A program made the translations under genes and the position numbers. Below are positions 1 to 10,975 of a DNA stretch of 64,000 nucleotides, piece after piece (the first letter of the stretch is position 1; each line of letters begins with the position of its first letter). Below the pieces are notes generated by a model that had not been told where the DNA came from, ran no database searches, and saw only the letters and a list, made by a program, of their open reading frames with translations. The DNA comes from Pseudomonadota bacterium (GTDB lineage: Bacteria > Pseudomonadota > Gammaproteobacteria > JAKAQQ01): positions 137,256 through 201,255 of the forward strand of contig JAKCBQ010000001.1 of assembly GCA_021839245.1 (NCBI GenBank), written 5' to 3'.

Positions 1-808
1 GGTCGACCGAGATGTCGACGACGACGCTCCCCGGCTGCATCGCTTCAACCATCTCGCGGCTGATCACGTGCGGGGCGCGTGCCCCGGTGATGAGGACGGC
101 CCCGACCACAAGATCCGCACGACTCACGGCCTCGGCCACATCGTGGGTGTGCGGATAGAGCGCCGTGACGTTGGGGCCGAGGGCGCGCATCTTCTCAAGT
201 TTGTCGCGGTCGGTGTCGAAGACCGTCACTTGGGCGCCCAGGGCGGCGGCCACTTCGGCGGCGTTGCCGCCGGCCACCCCCGCCCCCACGATCACCACAC
301 GCCCCCGCCGGGTGGTCGCGACCCCGCCCAACAGGATCCCTTTGCCACCCTGGGGCTGGTGCAGGAGATGGGTCCCGATCTGGATCGAAAGACGGCCCGC
401 GATGTCGCTCATCGGAGCGAGAAGCGGGAGACGCCCGCGGGCATCCTCCACCGTCTCGAAAGCAATGGCCGTGAGCCCGATGTCGAGAAGGGCGCGGGTG
501 AGCTGGGGCAACGGCGCGAGATGGAGATAACAGAACAAAAGATGCCGTTTCTCGAGTGAGCGGAGATCCTCGGCGATGGGTTCTTTGACCTTGACGATGA
601 GATCACCGCGCGCAAAAACGTCGGGGTGAGTCGGGACAATCGTGCAGCCGACGGTGGAATATTCCTCGTCGGGGTACCCGCTCATGACACCGGCATCGTG
701 TTCGACAAACACCTGGTGTCCGTGGCGGACGAGTTCCGCACAGGCGGGGGGGATGAGCCCGACACGGCCTTCACGGGGTTTGAGTTCGCGGGGAATACCG
801 ATACGCAT
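1..808 (-). CDS. ald: Alanine dehydrogenase, N-terminal part (cut by window edge)
   Basis: NAD-dependent oxidative deamination of L-alanine to pyruvate and ammonia in the cytoplasm. The frame is open to the left edge, so about 269 codons of a roughly 370-residue family are visible. Seen: the N-terminal signature GIPRELKPREGRVGLIP (residues 4-20), VKVKEP with Lys-75, FCYLHLAP with His-96, and the Rossmann loop VIVGAGVAGGNAA at about 172-184. Lys-75 and His-96 match the pyruvate-binding and catalytic residues known in mycobacterial alanine dehydrogenase. The ATG at 808 gives the family-typical N-terminus. It is divergent from trxB across about 107 bp that hold the trxB promoter. Confidence 0.93.
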   Translation of the reverse strand, partial: MRIGIPRELKPREGRVGLIPPACAELVRHGHQVFVEHDAGVMSGYPDEEYSTVGCTIVPTHPDVFARGDLIVKVKEPIAEDLRSLEKRHLLFCYLHLAPLPQLTRALLDIGLTAIAFETVEDARGRLPLLAPMSDIAGRLSIQIGTHLLHQPQGGKGILLGGVATTRRGRVVIVGAGVAGGNAAEVAAALGAQVTVFDTDRDKLEKMRALGPNVTALYPHTHDVAEAVSRADLVVGAVLITGARAPHVISREMVEAMQPGSVVVDISVD

Positions 809-824
809 AGATGGCCTCGTGGGC

Positions 825-1875
<1,051 letters not shown>

Positions 1876-1906
1876 AGCCCCCCCACCAACCCCGGAAATC
1901 CTCGGC

Positions 1907-3445
1907 TCAAGCCTCGGGTTTGAGGAGCGGGAAGAGAAGTACCTCACGAATGCTCTCAACGCCGTTGAGGGCCATCACCCACCGATCGATGCCCACCCCC
2001 AACCCGCCGGTCGGAGGCATCCCGTATTCGAGCGCCCGAATATAGTCCGCGTCGTACGCCATGGCCTCTTCGTCGCCCGCCTTCTTGCGTTCGAGTTGCG
2101 CCCGGAAGCGGCGTTCCTGCTCCTCGGGGTCGTTGAGTTCGCTGAAACCGTTGGCGAGTTCACGCCCCCCGATGTAGAGCTCGAACCGCTCAGTAAAAAA
2201 CGGGTCGGAGGGGTCGTTTTGCGCGAGCGGCGAGACCTCGGCCGGATAGTGGGTCACGAAGGTGGGATGCCGGAGGCGGGCCTCGACGAGCCCTTCGAAG
2301 AGGGCAAAGAGAAGCGTGCCCGCACCCGCTTGCGCCGGGGGAGGAAGACGGTGCGTATCGAGAAAGGCACGCAGAGTTTTCGGGTCCCGCAGAGACGCGG
2401 TGCTGTCGAGGCCCAAAGCCTCGGCAACGAGTTCGTCCATGCGGCAACGGCGAAAGGCGGAGCCCAGATCGAGACCCTGCTCGTCTTCTGCGCCCGGTGC
2501 GCCTGAGCCCTCGCCGGGCGGGGGCGGAAGGCGCGTCTCGCCGAGAACCTCGAGCGCCGTGTGGCGGAGGAGCTGCTCGGTGATCGCCATCATGTCGTTC
2601 CAGTCGGCGTAGGCCTGATAGAGTTCAAGCATCGTGAACTCGGGGTTGTGACGACTCGAAACACCCTCGTTGCGAAAATTGCGGTTGATCTCGTAGACAC
2701 GCTCAAACCCCCCGACGATGAGACGCTTGAGGTAAAGCTCAGGGGCGATGCGGAGGTAGAGGTCGAGATCGAGGGCGTTGTGATGCGTCACGAAAGGGCG
2801 TGCCGCCGCTCCGCCCGGGAGCGTGTGCATCATGGGGGTCTCAACCTCGAGAAAGCCGAGGGCGTCGAGGTAACGGCGGAGGGCGGTCACGGCACGGCTG
2901 CGGCGGACGAACAGCGCGCGCACCTCAGGATCACTCAGAAGATCCACATAGCGGCGGCGGTAGCGTTGTTCCGGATCACGAAGTCCCTTGTGCTTCTCGG
3001 GAAGAGGACGGAGGCTCTTCGCGAGAAGTTCGAGCTCCTCGACGTCGAGGCTCAGCTCCCCCTTGCGGGTTTTCATGAGCCGCCCGCGCGCGCGAATGAT
3101 GTCGCCGAGATCGAGTTCGTCGGTGAAGCGTCTCCAGAGATCCTCGCCGGTGCGGTCGCGGGCAAAGTGGAGCTGGAGACGCCCCGTGACGTCATGAAGA
3201 TCGGCAAAAGCGACCCGTCCCATCACCCGTCGGCCCATGAGGCGTCCGCAGACGGCGAGACGCACCGCCTCGTGTTCGATCTCTTCCGCTCCGCGTGCGT
3301 CGTAGAGCGCATGGAGCTCGCCGGCGCGGGCGTCCCGTGACGCCCGAAACGGCGCGTAGTGGAACCCCGCCGCACGCAGCCCCGCGAGTTTCGATCGCCG
3401 CTCGCGGACGAGTCGCTCCTCCTCCTCGCGATCGGGTGTGCTCAT
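1907..3445 (-). CDS. lysS: Lysyl-tRNA synthetase, class II
   Basis: Charges tRNA-Lys with lysine. The 512-residue product has an N-terminal OB fold (about 55-160; [17 protein letters not shown]), then class II motif 1 ([11 protein letters not shown] and FLEVETPMM), motif 2 ([15 protein letters not shown]) and motif 3 ([11 protein letters not shown] near the C-terminus). Length matches E. coli LysS (505). The start ATG at 3445 overlaps the prfB stop as ATGA (3445-3442), the standard gammaproteobacterial prfB-lysS operon, so translation is probably coupled. Transcription probably starts at the promoter upstream of prfB. Confidence 0.97.
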   Translation of the reverse strand: MSTPDREEEERLVRERRSKLAGLRAAGFHYAPFRASRDARAGELHALYDARGAEEIEHEAVRLAVCGRLMGRRVMGRVAFADLHDVTGRLQLHFARDRTGEDLWRRFTDELDLGDIIRARGRLMKTRKGELSLDVEELELLAKSLRPLPEKHKGLRDPEQRYRRRYVDLLSDPEVRALFVRRSRAVTALRRYLDALGFLEVETPMMHTLPGGAAARPFVTHHNALDLDLYLRIAPELYLKRLIVGGFERVYEINRNFRNEGVSSRHNPEFTMLELYQAYADWNDMMAITEQLLRHTALEVLGETRLPPPPGEGSGAPGAEDEQGLDLGSAFRRCRMDELVAEALGLDSTASLRDPKTLRAFLDTHRLPPPAQAGAGTLLFALFEGLVEARLRHPTFVTHYPAEVSPLAQNDPSDPFFTERFELYIGGRELANGFSELNDPEEQERRFRAQLERKKAGDEEAMAYDADYIRALEYGMPPTGGLGVGIDRWVMALNGVESIREVLLFPLLKPEA

Positions 3446-4564
3446 CCGTTGGTCTCCGTCGCCTTGAGCGCGGCGACAAGAAAGGGCTTGATCGCCCCGT
3501 CAAGAACCGCTTGGGTGTTCATGGTCTCGACCCCTGTCCTGAGGTCCTTGATCCGGGACTGGTCGAGGACGTAGGAGCGAATTTGATGCCCCCAGCTGAT
3601 GTCCGGTTTCTCGGCTTCGCGCGCAACGTGCTCGGCCCGCCGGCGCGCTTCCTCTCGTTCGTAGAGTTTGGCCCGCAGTTGTTTCATCGCGGTCTCGCGG
3701 TTTTTGTGCTGGGAGCGTTCATTCTGACAGGCGACGACAATTCCGGAGGGAAGATGTGTGATGCGGATCGCCGATTCGGTCCGGTTCACGTGTTGCCCAC
3801 CGGCGCCGCTCGCCCGATAAGTGTCGATCCGCAGATCCGCAGGGTTGATCTCGATCTCGATCGAATCGTCGATTTCGGGCGTCACGTCGACCGACGCAAA
3901 GGACGTGTGACGTCGGTTTCCGGCGTCGAAAGGCGACTTGCGGACAAGGCGATGAATTCCCGTCTCCGTGCGCAACCAGCCGTAGGCGTAATCGCCCGCA
4001 ACGTGAACCGTCACGCTCTTCAACCCGGCGACCTCGCCTTGCGACTCGTCGATGATTTCATTGCGAAAGCCATGTTCGTCGCAAAAACGCAGATACATCC
4101 TGAGCAGCATGGCGACCCAATCCTGGGCTTCGGTTCCACCGGCCCCCGCGTTGATCTCGAGAAAGGCGTTATTGCGATCGACGGGGCCGGAGAACATCCG
4201 TTCAAATTCGAGGGCGGCCACCTCCTTTTCGAGGGTGTCGAGGTCCGCGGCGGTTTCCACGAGAAGCGCGGGTTCGTCCTCGGTGTCGAGAAGCTCGAGG
4301 AGCCCCGAGGCCTCCCGTCGATAAACGTCGACCCGCCCGAAACGGCCCGTCAGATCCTCAAGCTCGGCCCGCTCTTTGTTGAGCGCCGTCGCCCGGGCGG
4401 GATCGTTCCAGAGATCGGGGGCTTCAAGCTCGCGACGGACTTCTTCGAGACGCAGGAGACGGCGGTCGTAGTCAAAGAGACCTCCGGAGGCTCTCGAGCC
4501 TCGGCTCAAGCTCGCTCAGGCGCCGACGAAGGACACCGACTGCCGGCGCCCCCGTCCCATCCAT
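3442..4564 (-). CDS. prfB: Peptide chain release factor 2, with programmed +1 frameshift
   Basis: RF2 ends translation at UGA and UAA. The gene is split over two frames. Frame one runs from the ATG at 4564 through 30 codons to an in-frame TGA (4474-4472). Skipping one base at 4474 continues in the second frame to 3442, giving 373 residues (E. coli 365). The join reads GGAGG TCT CTT TGA C, the conserved autoregulatory site: an internal Shine-Dalgarno three bases before the CTT slippery codon. Downstream are the peptidyl-hydrolysis motif ([11 protein letters not shown]) and the stop-recognition region around SPFDAG, the variant of the RF2 SPF motif. Another in-frame ATG at 4621, with GAGGAG just upstream, could add 19 residues. 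Start codon moderately certain. Confidence 0.95.
4471..4490 (-). promoter_or_regulatory. prfB +1 programmed frameshift site
   Basis: On the minus strand the order is GGAGG, a three-base spacer, CTT and TGA followed by C. This is the RF2 autoregulation element: when RF2 is scarce, the ribosome pauses at UGA and slips forward one base with help from the internal SD. The zero frame ends here and the long C-terminal frame begins at GAC (4473-4471). Confidence 0.93.
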
Positions 4565-4656
4565 GGCGGAAGCCGAGGCCGATCGCGGACCTCTCGGGGT
4601 TTGATCGTCGGCAACGGACATCGGCTCCTCGGCGTGTCGGACAACGTGCGGCGTCG

Positions 4657-4662
4657 ATTATA
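4657..4662 (-). promoter_or_regulatory. Probable -10 box of the prfB-lysS promoter
   Basis: A perfect TATAAT on the minus strand lies between the end of recJ (4782) and prfB. Transcription would start near 4650, about 30 nt before the alternative prfB ATG at 4621 and 86 nt before the ATG at 4564. No convincing -35 hexamer is visible at 16-18 bp, so it is only moderately supported. Confidence 0.45.
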
Positions 4663-4781
4663 CGGGAGGGGAGCACGAGTCTTGGTACCGGTTTTCCGCA
4701 GCGCGGCAGCATCGGGCAAGGACACAAAGGCGACGGACCCCGGTCGACCCAAAACGAACCGGGCGGAAGAATCGGACCTCC

Positions 4782-6713
4782 TCAGTCACGTCCCTGGGGA
4801 GAGAGGCCGCGAGCGGGCATCGACCCGGGAGTTGAGATCTCAGGGGGCGAACGCTCCTCATCTCCTTGCGCAAGCGCCAACCGCCGTTCGTTGTCTCCGC
4901 CCTCTCCTTGACGGGGGTCGCTCCCCAGAAGGTGGAGGATCTCGATTTCAAGGTCGCTTCCGGGACGCTCCGCGGATCCGTCGCGACGCCGGATCCGGTA
5001 GACGAAGACGGGAGTCTCCCCGGCGCGCGGCGGTGCCTCCTGTCCCCGCCGTTCACGCGCGAACCAAAAAGCCGGAGTGACGCCTCCGGCGGTGCGGATC
5101 TCGAGACGGAAGTCGCGCCCCGCGCCGAGCGGACGAACGGAGACGATCTCCAGGCGGCCGCAGAAAAGTGGTGGAGGGAAGTCTTTCCCGAACGGTGCGA
5201 GACGGCTGAGGTGCCCGGCGAGATCCGGTACCAGCTCGTGTCCATCGGAAAAGGCATCGATCCAGAAGACCGGTCGAACGCCGTCCGGAAAACGCCGTGC
5301 GACCGCCGAGGAAAACGCCGTGCGAAAGCGTTCGAGATCGCGATGATGAAGACGCAGCCCTCCGGCGCCTTCGTGTCCTCCGAACGAGACGAGAAGACCG
5401 GGGTTGGCGTCGGCGATTTCCTGAAGCGCCTCGCGCACGTGAAAGCCCGCCACCCCACGCGCCGAGCCCGTGAGAAGTCCGGGATCCCCCCCCTCCCCGT
5501 TCCCCCCGTCGCGATCGCCCGCCCCCACCCGCGAGAGGACGACGGTCGGGCGGCCGGTCGTCTCGCACAGGCGCGAGGCCACGATCCCTTGGACACCCGC
5601 GTGTCCGTCGTGATCGAAGAAGACCACAAGACCGATCTCGTCGCCGGGGGTGGTCCCGAGCGTCGCGAAAGCCCGCTCGGTCAGTCTCGCGTCGACCCGG
5701 CGACGCTTCTGGTTCTCGTTCTCGAGTTCACGCCAGAGCGCCTCCGCCTCCGCATCGGTCGCGGCAAGGAAAAAACGGATGGCGAGATCCGACCAGTCGA
5801 GACGCCCACAGGCGTTGATCGGTGGGGCGAGGCGGAAGGCCACCGTCTCCTCGCTCACCGGACCACGAAGCGTGCGGCGAAGCGCCCGCCAGCAGGGACG
5901 GGCACCACGATTGATGCGGGCAAGCCCACGACGGACGAAGGCGCGGTTGTTCACTCCCCGATCGGGGCGCAGGCTCACGCAATCCGCGACCGTCGCGACC
6001 GCCACGTAGTCGACAAGATCGACGAGGTTTTCCGCGGGTGGCGAACCACGGAGGGCTCGCGTGCGGGCCACCTTCATCATCGTCACGAACGCCACCGCCG
6101 CCCCGCAGATCGTCGGGTCGTAGTCGGCGTCGGGCCGGCACGGATTCAAACACGCGAAGGCGGACGGCGGCGGCCCCTCCGGCCCCAGTCCATGGTGATC
6201 CGTGACGATCACGTCGACACCCCGCGCGCGAAGGCGACGGATACGCGGTTCATCCCCGCTCCCTTTGTCGGCGGTAATGACAAGGGTGGCTCCGAGCTCA
6301 AGGATCCGCTCGACCACGGGTTCCGTGAGCCCGTAGCCCTCGCGGATACGGTGGCTCGTCACGATGCGGAACCGCTCGGGCGGATGACCGAACGCGCCGA
6401 GGAAAGAGCGCGCAAGAACCGCCGCCGACGCGGTTCCGTCGACGTCGTGGTCGCACGCACAGACGATCAGCTCCTTCTCCGCGAGCGCGCGCAGGATGCG
6501 CTCGACGGCGTGGTCCATGCCGGGGATGGCCTCGGGATCGGGGAGCGCGGCGAAGGACGGTTCGTCGAGACGGCGATGATCGACGTCGCCCTCGAGGCGG
6601 CCGGAGAGGAAACGGGCGGTCCAGGGATCGTGCCCCGACGTCAGGTAGCGCGTCTCGAGATCGGGACGGCGGGGCCGCAGGCGGACGAGCGGGGGAGCGA
6701 TCTCCCCGCTCAT
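4782..6713 (-). CDS. recJ: Single-stranded-DNA exonuclease RecJ, divergent
   Basis: 5'-3' ssDNA exonuclease of the DHH superfamily used in recombination and repair. The 643-residue product has motif I CDHDVDGTAS (87-96), motif II ITADKGSGD (146-154), motif III TDHH (171-174), and the DHHA1-type glycine motif GGHEGAGG near 450. It then has an OB-like C-terminal part. Motif II is unusual: family members read TVDNG, here ADKG keeps the metal-binding Asp but replaces Asn by Lys. About 60 residues at the C-terminus are polar, low complexity and longer than E. coli RecJ (577). Family membership is clear; identity as RecJ rather than another DHH exonuclease is likely. Confidence 0.85.
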   Translation of the reverse strand: MSGEIAPPLVRLRPRRPDLETRYLTSGHDPWTARFLSGRLEGDVDHRRLDEPSFAALPDPEAIPGMDHAVERILRALAEKELIVCACDHDVDGTASAAVLARSFLGAFGHPPERFRIVTSHRIREGYGLTEPVVERILELGATLVITADKGSGDEPRIRRLRARGVDVIVTDHHGLGPEGPPPSAFACLNPCRPDADYDPTICGAAVAFVTMMKVARTRALRGSPPAENLVDLVDYVAVATVADCVSLRPDRGVNNRAFVRRGLARINRGARPCWRALRRTLRGPVSEETVAFRLAPPINACGRLDWSDLAIRFFLAATDAEAEALWRELENENQKRRRVDARLTERAFATLGTTPGDEIGLVVFFDHDGHAGVQGIVASRLCETTGRPTVVLSRVGAGDRDGGNGEGGDPGLLTGSARGVAGFHVREALQEIADANPGLLVSFGGHEGAGGLRLHHRDLERFRTAFSSAVARRFPDGVRPVFWIDAFSDGHELVPDLAGHLSRLAPFGKDFPPPLFCGRLEIVSVRPLGAGRDFRLEIRTAGGVTPAFWFARERRGQEAPPRAGETPVFVYRIRRRDGSAERPGSDLEIEILHLLGSDPRQGEGGDNERRLALAQGDEERSPPEISTPGSMPARGLSPQGRD

Positions 6714-6784
6714 CGTGGTCCCCGGGAGGACGTGGCTCGATGCGGCTTGCGCCCGTCGTGCAGAAGGGCTATCGTGAGAGGCCT

Positions 6785-7183
6785 ATGCTCCTCTCGCGCG
6801 ACCGGCCACCCGACGATCTCCGCTACGTCCGTTCGGTGACGGAGGGAGGCTTCGTGATCGGCACGGAACGGCACACGGGTTCCCTTCTCGTGGGAGCGCG
6901 GGGTGTCGGGCCGTGGCCTTGCGATTTCGCCCGCGACCCACCCGAGTGGGCCCGCGACGCCCTCCTCTCGCTCGAGGGCGAACTCCTCATCGTTGGGACC
7001 GGCGCGCGTCTGCATTTTCTTCCGCACCCGCTCCATCTCTCTCTCCTCGAGCGCTTCGCCGGGGTCGAGGTCATGACAACGGTGGCCGCCTGCCGGACGT
7101 ACGACGTGCTCGCGATGGAGGGCCGTCGGGTCGTCGCCGCCCTCGCCCGCCTCGAGCCTCATTCCGGCCCTCACGGAGGCTGA
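6785..7183 (+). CDS. Mth938-like (DUF498/NDUFAF3-type) protein
   Basis: Small cytoplasmic protein of the Mth938 domain family, which includes mitochondrial complex I assembly factor NDUFAF3; the bacterial function is unknown. Seen: the opening [20 protein letters not shown] and the core [15 protein letters not shown], then [23 protein letters not shown], which follows the family pattern of a glycine loop and a conserved region where a Cys or Thr precedes RTYN/D. The ATG at 6785 is chosen because the family begins just before LDRP-like motifs; the ATG at 6740 would add 15 residues. It is divergent from recJ, and its 3' end overlaps rpoS by 13 bp. Confidence 0.75.
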   Translation: MLLSRDRPPDDLRYVRSVTEGGFVIGTERHTGSLLVGARGVGPWPCDFARDPPEWARDALLSLEGELLIVGTGARLHFLPHPLHLSLLERFAGVEVMTTVAACRTYDVLAMEGRRVVAALARLEPHSGPHGG

Positions 7184-8178
7184 TCGCCGCCTGCGGCCTC
7201 CACGAGACCGTCCTCGTCGAGGATGCGGCGCAGGCTCTCGAGAGCGCGGATCTGGATCTGTCTCACTTTTTCCCGGTTGCTCCCGAGGCGCACCGCAAGC
7301 GACTCGAGTGATTCGGACGCGAGCCCGTCGAGGCCAAAACGGCGAACGACAATCTCACTCGTCGTGGCGTCGAGGTCTGCGAGCCAGCGAAGCACCGTTG
7401 TGTGCAAGCGCTCACCGTCGAGGGCTTCGGACGGGTCGATGCCGACGGTGCCTCCCTCCCCTTCGTGACTGTCCGGGGGAACCTCCGCCTGCGGAGCATC
7501 GCCCGAGCCGACGGAACCCGGCGCCCGCACCGCCGCAAGCGGGACGGTCAAGAGCCGCTCGAGAGCCGCGCGCGAGAGACCCAGGCGGTTCGCGAGTTCC
7601 TCGCCGGTCGGCCCCCGGCCGAGTTCGCGGGTAAGCCGCGTGATCTCGCGGTGGACGCGCGAGCGGCGACGTGCGACGTGAATCGGCAGGCGGATCGCCT
7701 GCGCCTGTTCGGCGACGGCCCGCTCGATCATCTGGCGGATCGAAAAGGTGGCGTAGGTTGAGAACCGATAGCCAAGCTCGGGGTCGAAACCGTCGACGGC
7801 ACGGATGAGACCGATGTTCCCCTCGCCGATGAGATCCGAAAAATCGACGCCTCGGCCGATGTACCGGCCGGCGATTTTGATGACGAGCCGGAGGTTGGCC
7901 TCGATGATCTTGCGCCGGGCGTCCTCGTCGCCCGAGCGGGCACGGCGTGCGAGGTCGCGTTCATCGTTGCGGTCGAGAAGCGGATGACGGCCGACGTCGC
8001 GCTGGTAGCGCCGCAAAAGATCGAGATCGCGCGAAAAATCGCTCGACGGCGGCGGGCCTCGCCCATCCGGAGCGGCGTCCCCCCGAGCGGCATCCTCGCC
8101 GTCCTCCGCTCCCGCGGATGCGCTCCCGAGCGCGGGCTCCTCCGGCTCCGGATCAAAAGGAGATTCGTGATCCGTCAT
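7171..8178 (-). CDS. rpoS: RNA polymerase sigma factor RpoS (altered region 2.3)
   Basis: Group 2 sigma-70 factor, expected to direct stationary-phase and stress transcription. The 335-residue product has an acidic, Pro-rich N-terminus (1-45), region 1.2 (51-80), region 2 ([16 protein letters not shown] and [14 protein letters not shown]), region 3 (IRLPIHV onward) and region 4 with the HTH ([18 protein letters not shown]). Oddity: region 2.3 reads YATFSIRQ where sigma-70 and RpoS have YATWWIRQ, so the tryptophan pair that contacts the -10 element is Phe-145/Ser-146. The ATG at 8178 shares its A with the nlpD stop (TGATG); a GTG three bases upstream is also possible. It is last in surE-pcm-nlpD-rpoS, which supports RpoS. 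Confidence 0.9.
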   Translation of the reverse strand: MTDHESPFDPEPEEPALGSASAGAEDGEDAARGDAAPDGRGPPPSSDFSRDLDLLRRYQRDVGRHPLLDRNDERDLARRARSGDEDARRKIIEANLRLVIKIAGRYIGRGVDFSDLIGEGNIGLIRAVDGFDPELGYRFSTYATFSIRQMIERAVAEQAQAIRLPIHVARRRSRVHREITRLTRELGRGPTGEELANRLGLSRAALERLLTVPLAAVRAPGSVGSGDAPQAEVPPDSHEGEGGTVGIDPSEALDGERLHTTVLRWLADLDATTSEIVVRRFGLDGLASESLESLAVRLGSNREKVRQIQIRALESLRRILDEDGLVEAAGGDQPP

Positions 8179-8879
8179 CACGTCGGAGGCGAAACATAGC
8201 GGAGGGGATCGACCGGTCGGCCGTTGTGACGAATCTCGAAGTGCAGCAGCGGGTGATCGTCGCGCCGTCCCATCGTGGCGATGACCTCTCCGGCGTGCAC
8301 GATTTCGCCCTCGTGGACAAGAATGTGGCGATTGAAAGCGTAGGCTGTCAGCGTGCGAAGATCGTCACGGATGATGATAAGCCTTCCGTAAGCCGGAATG
8401 CCGGATCCGGCGTAGAGGACACGGCCCGCGTGCGCGGCACGCACCGGCTCGCCCGCACGGCGACCGAGAATGTCGATGCCGCTGCCGTTGAGTCCCGAGC
8501 CCGTGAAAGGGGAGAAGATGCGCCCACGCGCCGGCCAGACCCAGGGACCGGGGTAACGGTGGCGGGCGAGGGCCGCGACGGCGGGTCGTGCGCGGGGTAC
8601 GGTGACCGGCGGGAAGAGACGGATCTTTTCCCCGGGGTAGATGGTGTAGGGCGGCGTGATCCCGTTCCAGCGGGCCAAACGCCGATCGTTGAGCCCGTAA
8701 CGCCAGGCGATCGCGTAGAGGTTCTCCCCCGGGCGCACGACGACGATCCGCCGCGAGGAAGGTCCCGGGTGAAGCGGCCGCCAGCTCAGGATCGGAGCGC
8801 AAGCCCCCAACGCAAGAAGAAAAAGAAGGAGGGCGAGAGCCGCCGGGGCGTGCGGGGTGCGAGCCTGGCTTCCCCTCAC
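8178..8879 (-). CDS. nlpD: NlpD-like lipoprotein, LysM plus degenerate LytM (M23) domain
   Basis: Outer-membrane lipoprotein that in E. coli activates the cell-wall amidase AmiC during division. The 233-residue product has a signal peptide ending in lipobox LGAC (Cys about residue 27), a LysM repeat ([17 protein letters not shown]), and a C-terminal LytM fold with NGSGIDI and [19 protein letters not shown]. The zinc-site His of true M23 peptidases is replaced, as in E. coli NlpD, so it is a regulator, not a hydrolase. The start is the GTG at 8879 that overlaps the pcm stop as GTGA; a longer frame would put 20 unneeded residues before the signal peptide. AmiB, its likely partner, is at 58429-59775. 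Confidence 0.9.
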   Translation of the reverse strand: MRGSQARTPHAPAALALLLFLLALGACAPILSWRPLHPGPSSRRIVVVRPGENLYAIAWRYGLNDRRLARWNGITPPYTIYPGEKIRLFPPVTVPRARPAVAALARHRYPGPWVWPARGRIFSPFTGSGLNGSGIDILGRRAGEPVRAAHAGRVLYAGSGIPAYGRLIIIRDDLRTLTAYAFNRHILVHEGEIVHAGEVIATMGRRDDHPLLHFEIRHNGRPVDPLRYVSPPT

Positions 8880-9550
8880 GGCTCGAGCCCACGGAGCGAA
8901 CGGACAAAAAACACGTCCTCCTGCCGGCGCTCGACCCACCGGCCCTGAGCGTCCTGCTCGACGACCACGAGTCGTTGCCGGTCGTCGCCGCCGACGGGGG
9001 CCACGAGCCTTCCGCCGGGGGCCAAGACCTCGCGCAGAGCCGTGGGCACCGAGGCGACGGCCGCGGTCACAACGACCGTGTCGTACCCCTCTGCGCCCAC
9101 GGGCATCTCGAGTCCGTCGGCGTAGAGCAGTCGGAGATGAGTCAGACGGAAGGTGGCAAGAAGGCGACGGGCCCGATCGTGGAGCGCGCGGATGCGCTCG
9201 ACGGAATCGACGGCACGCGCGAGCGGCGCCAAGACGGCCGTCTGGTACCCCGAGCCCGTGCCCACTTCGAACACACGCCCGAGATCACGCCGGCCGCGGA
9301 GCGCGAGCGCCGTCATGCGTGCCACCACGTACGGTTGAGAGATCGTCTGGCCGTGGCCGATCGGAAGTGCGGTGTCCTCATAAGCGCGGCTGGCCAGGGC
9401 TTCGTCGACGAAAAGGTGGCGCGGCACCGAACGGATCCGATCAAGGACACGTTCGTCCTCGATCCCCTGCTCGCGCAGACGCACCGCGAGCCGCTCGCGC
9501 GCTCGCTGCGACGTCATCCCGACCCCGCCGTCGCGGAGAAGATCAGCCAT
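8876..9550 (-). CDS. pcm: Protein-L-isoaspartate O-methyltransferase
   Basis: SAM-dependent methylation of L-isoaspartyl residues in damaged proteins, in the cytoplasm. Seen: [18 protein letters not shown], the family hallmark [15 protein letters not shown], motif [17 protein letters not shown], and [12 protein letters not shown]. Length of about 224 residues is close to E. coli Pcm (208). The ATG at 9550 overlaps the surE stop (9545-9543) and has GGGAGG upstream; an internal ATG at 9517 ([10 protein letters not shown]) is also reasonable. It is second in surE-pcm-nlpD-rpoS. Confidence 0.94.
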   Translation of the reverse strand: MADLLRDGGVGMTSQRARERLAVRLREQGIEDERVLDRIRSVPRHLFVDEALASRAYEDTALPIGHGQTISQPYVVARMTALALRGRRDLGRVFEVGTGSGYQTAVLAPLARAVDSVERIRALHDRARRLLATFRLTHLRLLYADGLEMPVGAEGYDTVVVTAAVASVPTALREVLAPGGRLVAPVGGDDRQRLVVVEQDAQGRWVERRQEDVFFVRSLRGLEP

Positions 9551-10301
9551 CGCTCGAAAGCCCTCCCAACCAGCGGACGAGAGACGGGAGCACCGCATGA
9601 CGGGTGAGGTCGATCTGAAGCGGTGTCACCGACACGTAGCCGCGGTGCACGGCCTCGAAATCCGTCCCCTCCCCCGCGTCGGCCACCTCCCCGGCGCTGC
9701 CCACCCAGTAGATCCGCCGCCCGCGCGGGTCGTGATCGGCCACCGCACCGCTCGCCCGGTGACGGCTTCCGAGCCGCGTCGCAAGGACCCCCAAAAGGGC
9801 TTCGTAGGGGCGGGCCGGGACGTTGACGTTGAGGACCGTGTTGGACGGAAGTCCGGCCTTGGGAAGGTGCGTGAGAAGATCGCGAACGACCCGGACCGCC
9901 GTCTCGTACGGGCGCTCCTCGGCGTCGAGAAGCGAGACGGCGATGGCGGGGAACCCCAGTGTGCGGCCCTCCATCGCCGCAGCCACCGTCCCGGAGTAAA
10001 GGACGTCGTCCCCAAGATTGGCTCCGTCGTTGATTCCCGAAATGACGATGTCGGGCTCGTGCGGGAGGAACCCCGTGAGCGCGAGATGCACGCAATCGGT
10101 AGGCGTTCCGTTCACGCAGTAGCGTCCCGGCGCCAGGGGACGGACGCGCAGAGGAACGTCGAGCGTGAGCGAGTTACTCGCGCCGCTCCTGTTGCGGTCG
10201 GGCGCCACGACCACGATCTCCCCGAGGTCCGCCAGACCGGCGGCCAAGGCCTCGAGACCGGGAGCGTGGCAACCGTCGTCGTTGCTGAGAAGCATGCGCA
10301 T
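9543..10301 (-). CDS. surE: 5'/3'-nucleotidase SurE
   Basis: Metal-dependent survival phosphatase acting on nucleoside monophosphates. The 252-residue product begins [19 protein letters not shown]: the DD pair after LSN binds the metal, and the family motif SGASNSLT and [12 protein letters not shown] follow. C-terminal part: [10 protein letters not shown] and [12 protein letters not shown]. Length matches E. coli SurE (253). The frame is open far upstream, but nothing before the ATG at 10301 resembles the family and that region is the smr promoter side. First gene of the surE-pcm-nlpD-rpoS operon; overlaps pcm. Confidence 0.95.
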   Translation of the reverse strand: MRMLLSNDDGCHAPGLEALAAGLADLGEIVVVAPDRNRSGASNSLTLDVPLRVRPLAPGRYCVNGTPTDCVHLALTGFLPHEPDIVISGINDGANLGDDVLYSGTVAAAMEGRTLGFPAIAVSLLDAEERPYETAVRVVRDLLTHLPKAGLPSNTVLNVNVPARPYEALLGVLATRLGSRHRASGAVADHDPRGRRIYWVGSAGEVADAGEGTDFEAVHRGYVSVTPLQIDLTRHAVLPSLVRWLGGLSSDG

Positions 10302-10378
10302 GGGCGGGCCCGGGACCGGTTGCTTCGCGTCGGATTTCACGTCATCATAAACGACGGACGATCCCACGGGAGCGCGCT

Positions 10379-10933
10379 GTGAGCTCAGGCAAGACCCCCC
10401 CGGCTCTGTCCGAAGAGGAGCGACGGATTTTTCGCGATGCGCTCGGCGGCGTCCGCCCGCTTCCGGCGCCGCCCGAACCTCCGCGGGCGCCCCCGCCCAA
10501 ACCGGTGGCGCACATGCGCAACCGAGACCGCCAACGGGTGCTGGACGAGAGTCTCCACGGGAACGTCGCACGCTGGCCCGACACCTCGGCGGGAGAAGAG
10601 GCCCTCTACGCCCGCCCGGGCATCCAGAGACGGGTACTCGAACGGCTGCGCCGCGGGCGCTACGTGGTCGCGGACGAGATTGATCTCCACGGACTTCACG
10701 CGCGCGAGGCCACCGTTGCACTCGCGGCATTCCTGAACCGTGTCCCGCGCAGGGAGCATGCGGTGTGCGTGCGGGTGATTCACGGCAAGGGACGGCGCTC
10801 ACCCCAAGGGGCGGTCCTCCGCCCCCTTGTGGCCACTTGGCTCAGCCGACGGGAGGATGTCCTCGCCTTTGCGACGGCACCGGAAAGCGAGGGCGGAAGC
10901 GGCGCCCTCTACGTTCTCCTCCGGCGGAGCTGA
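10379..10933 (+). CDS. Smr-domain protein (DNA endonuclease SmrA-like)
   Basis: The 184-residue product has a Pro-rich N-terminus (about 30-42) and a C-terminal Smr domain from about 98: [13 protein letters not shown] with the DLHG motif, [12 protein letters not shown] with the HGKG motif, and [10 protein letters not shown]. Gammaproteobacterial members of this arrangement (SmrA/SmrB, formerly YdaL/YfcN) are nucleases; SmrB is linked to ribosome collision rescue. Which subtype this is cannot be decided by eye. It starts with GTG at 10379 and is divergent from surE across 77 bp. Confidence 0.82.
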   Translation: MSSGKTPPALSEEERRIFRDALGGVRPLPAPPEPPRAPPPKPVAHMRNRDRQRVLDESLHGNVARWPDTSAGEEALYARPGIQRRVLERLRRGRYVVADEIDLHGLHAREATVALAAFLNRVPRREHAVCVRVIHGKGRRSPQGAVLRPLVATWLSRREDVLAFATAPESEGGSGALYVLLRRS

Positions 10934-10975
10934 CCGCGGCGGTCGGCCCGGTCGCGCACTCGGGCGTCGGGACCG

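Noticed and set aside
9543..10802. Longer surE reading frame
   Set aside because: The 167 residues upstream of [10 protein letters not shown] have no similarity and are antisense to smr.
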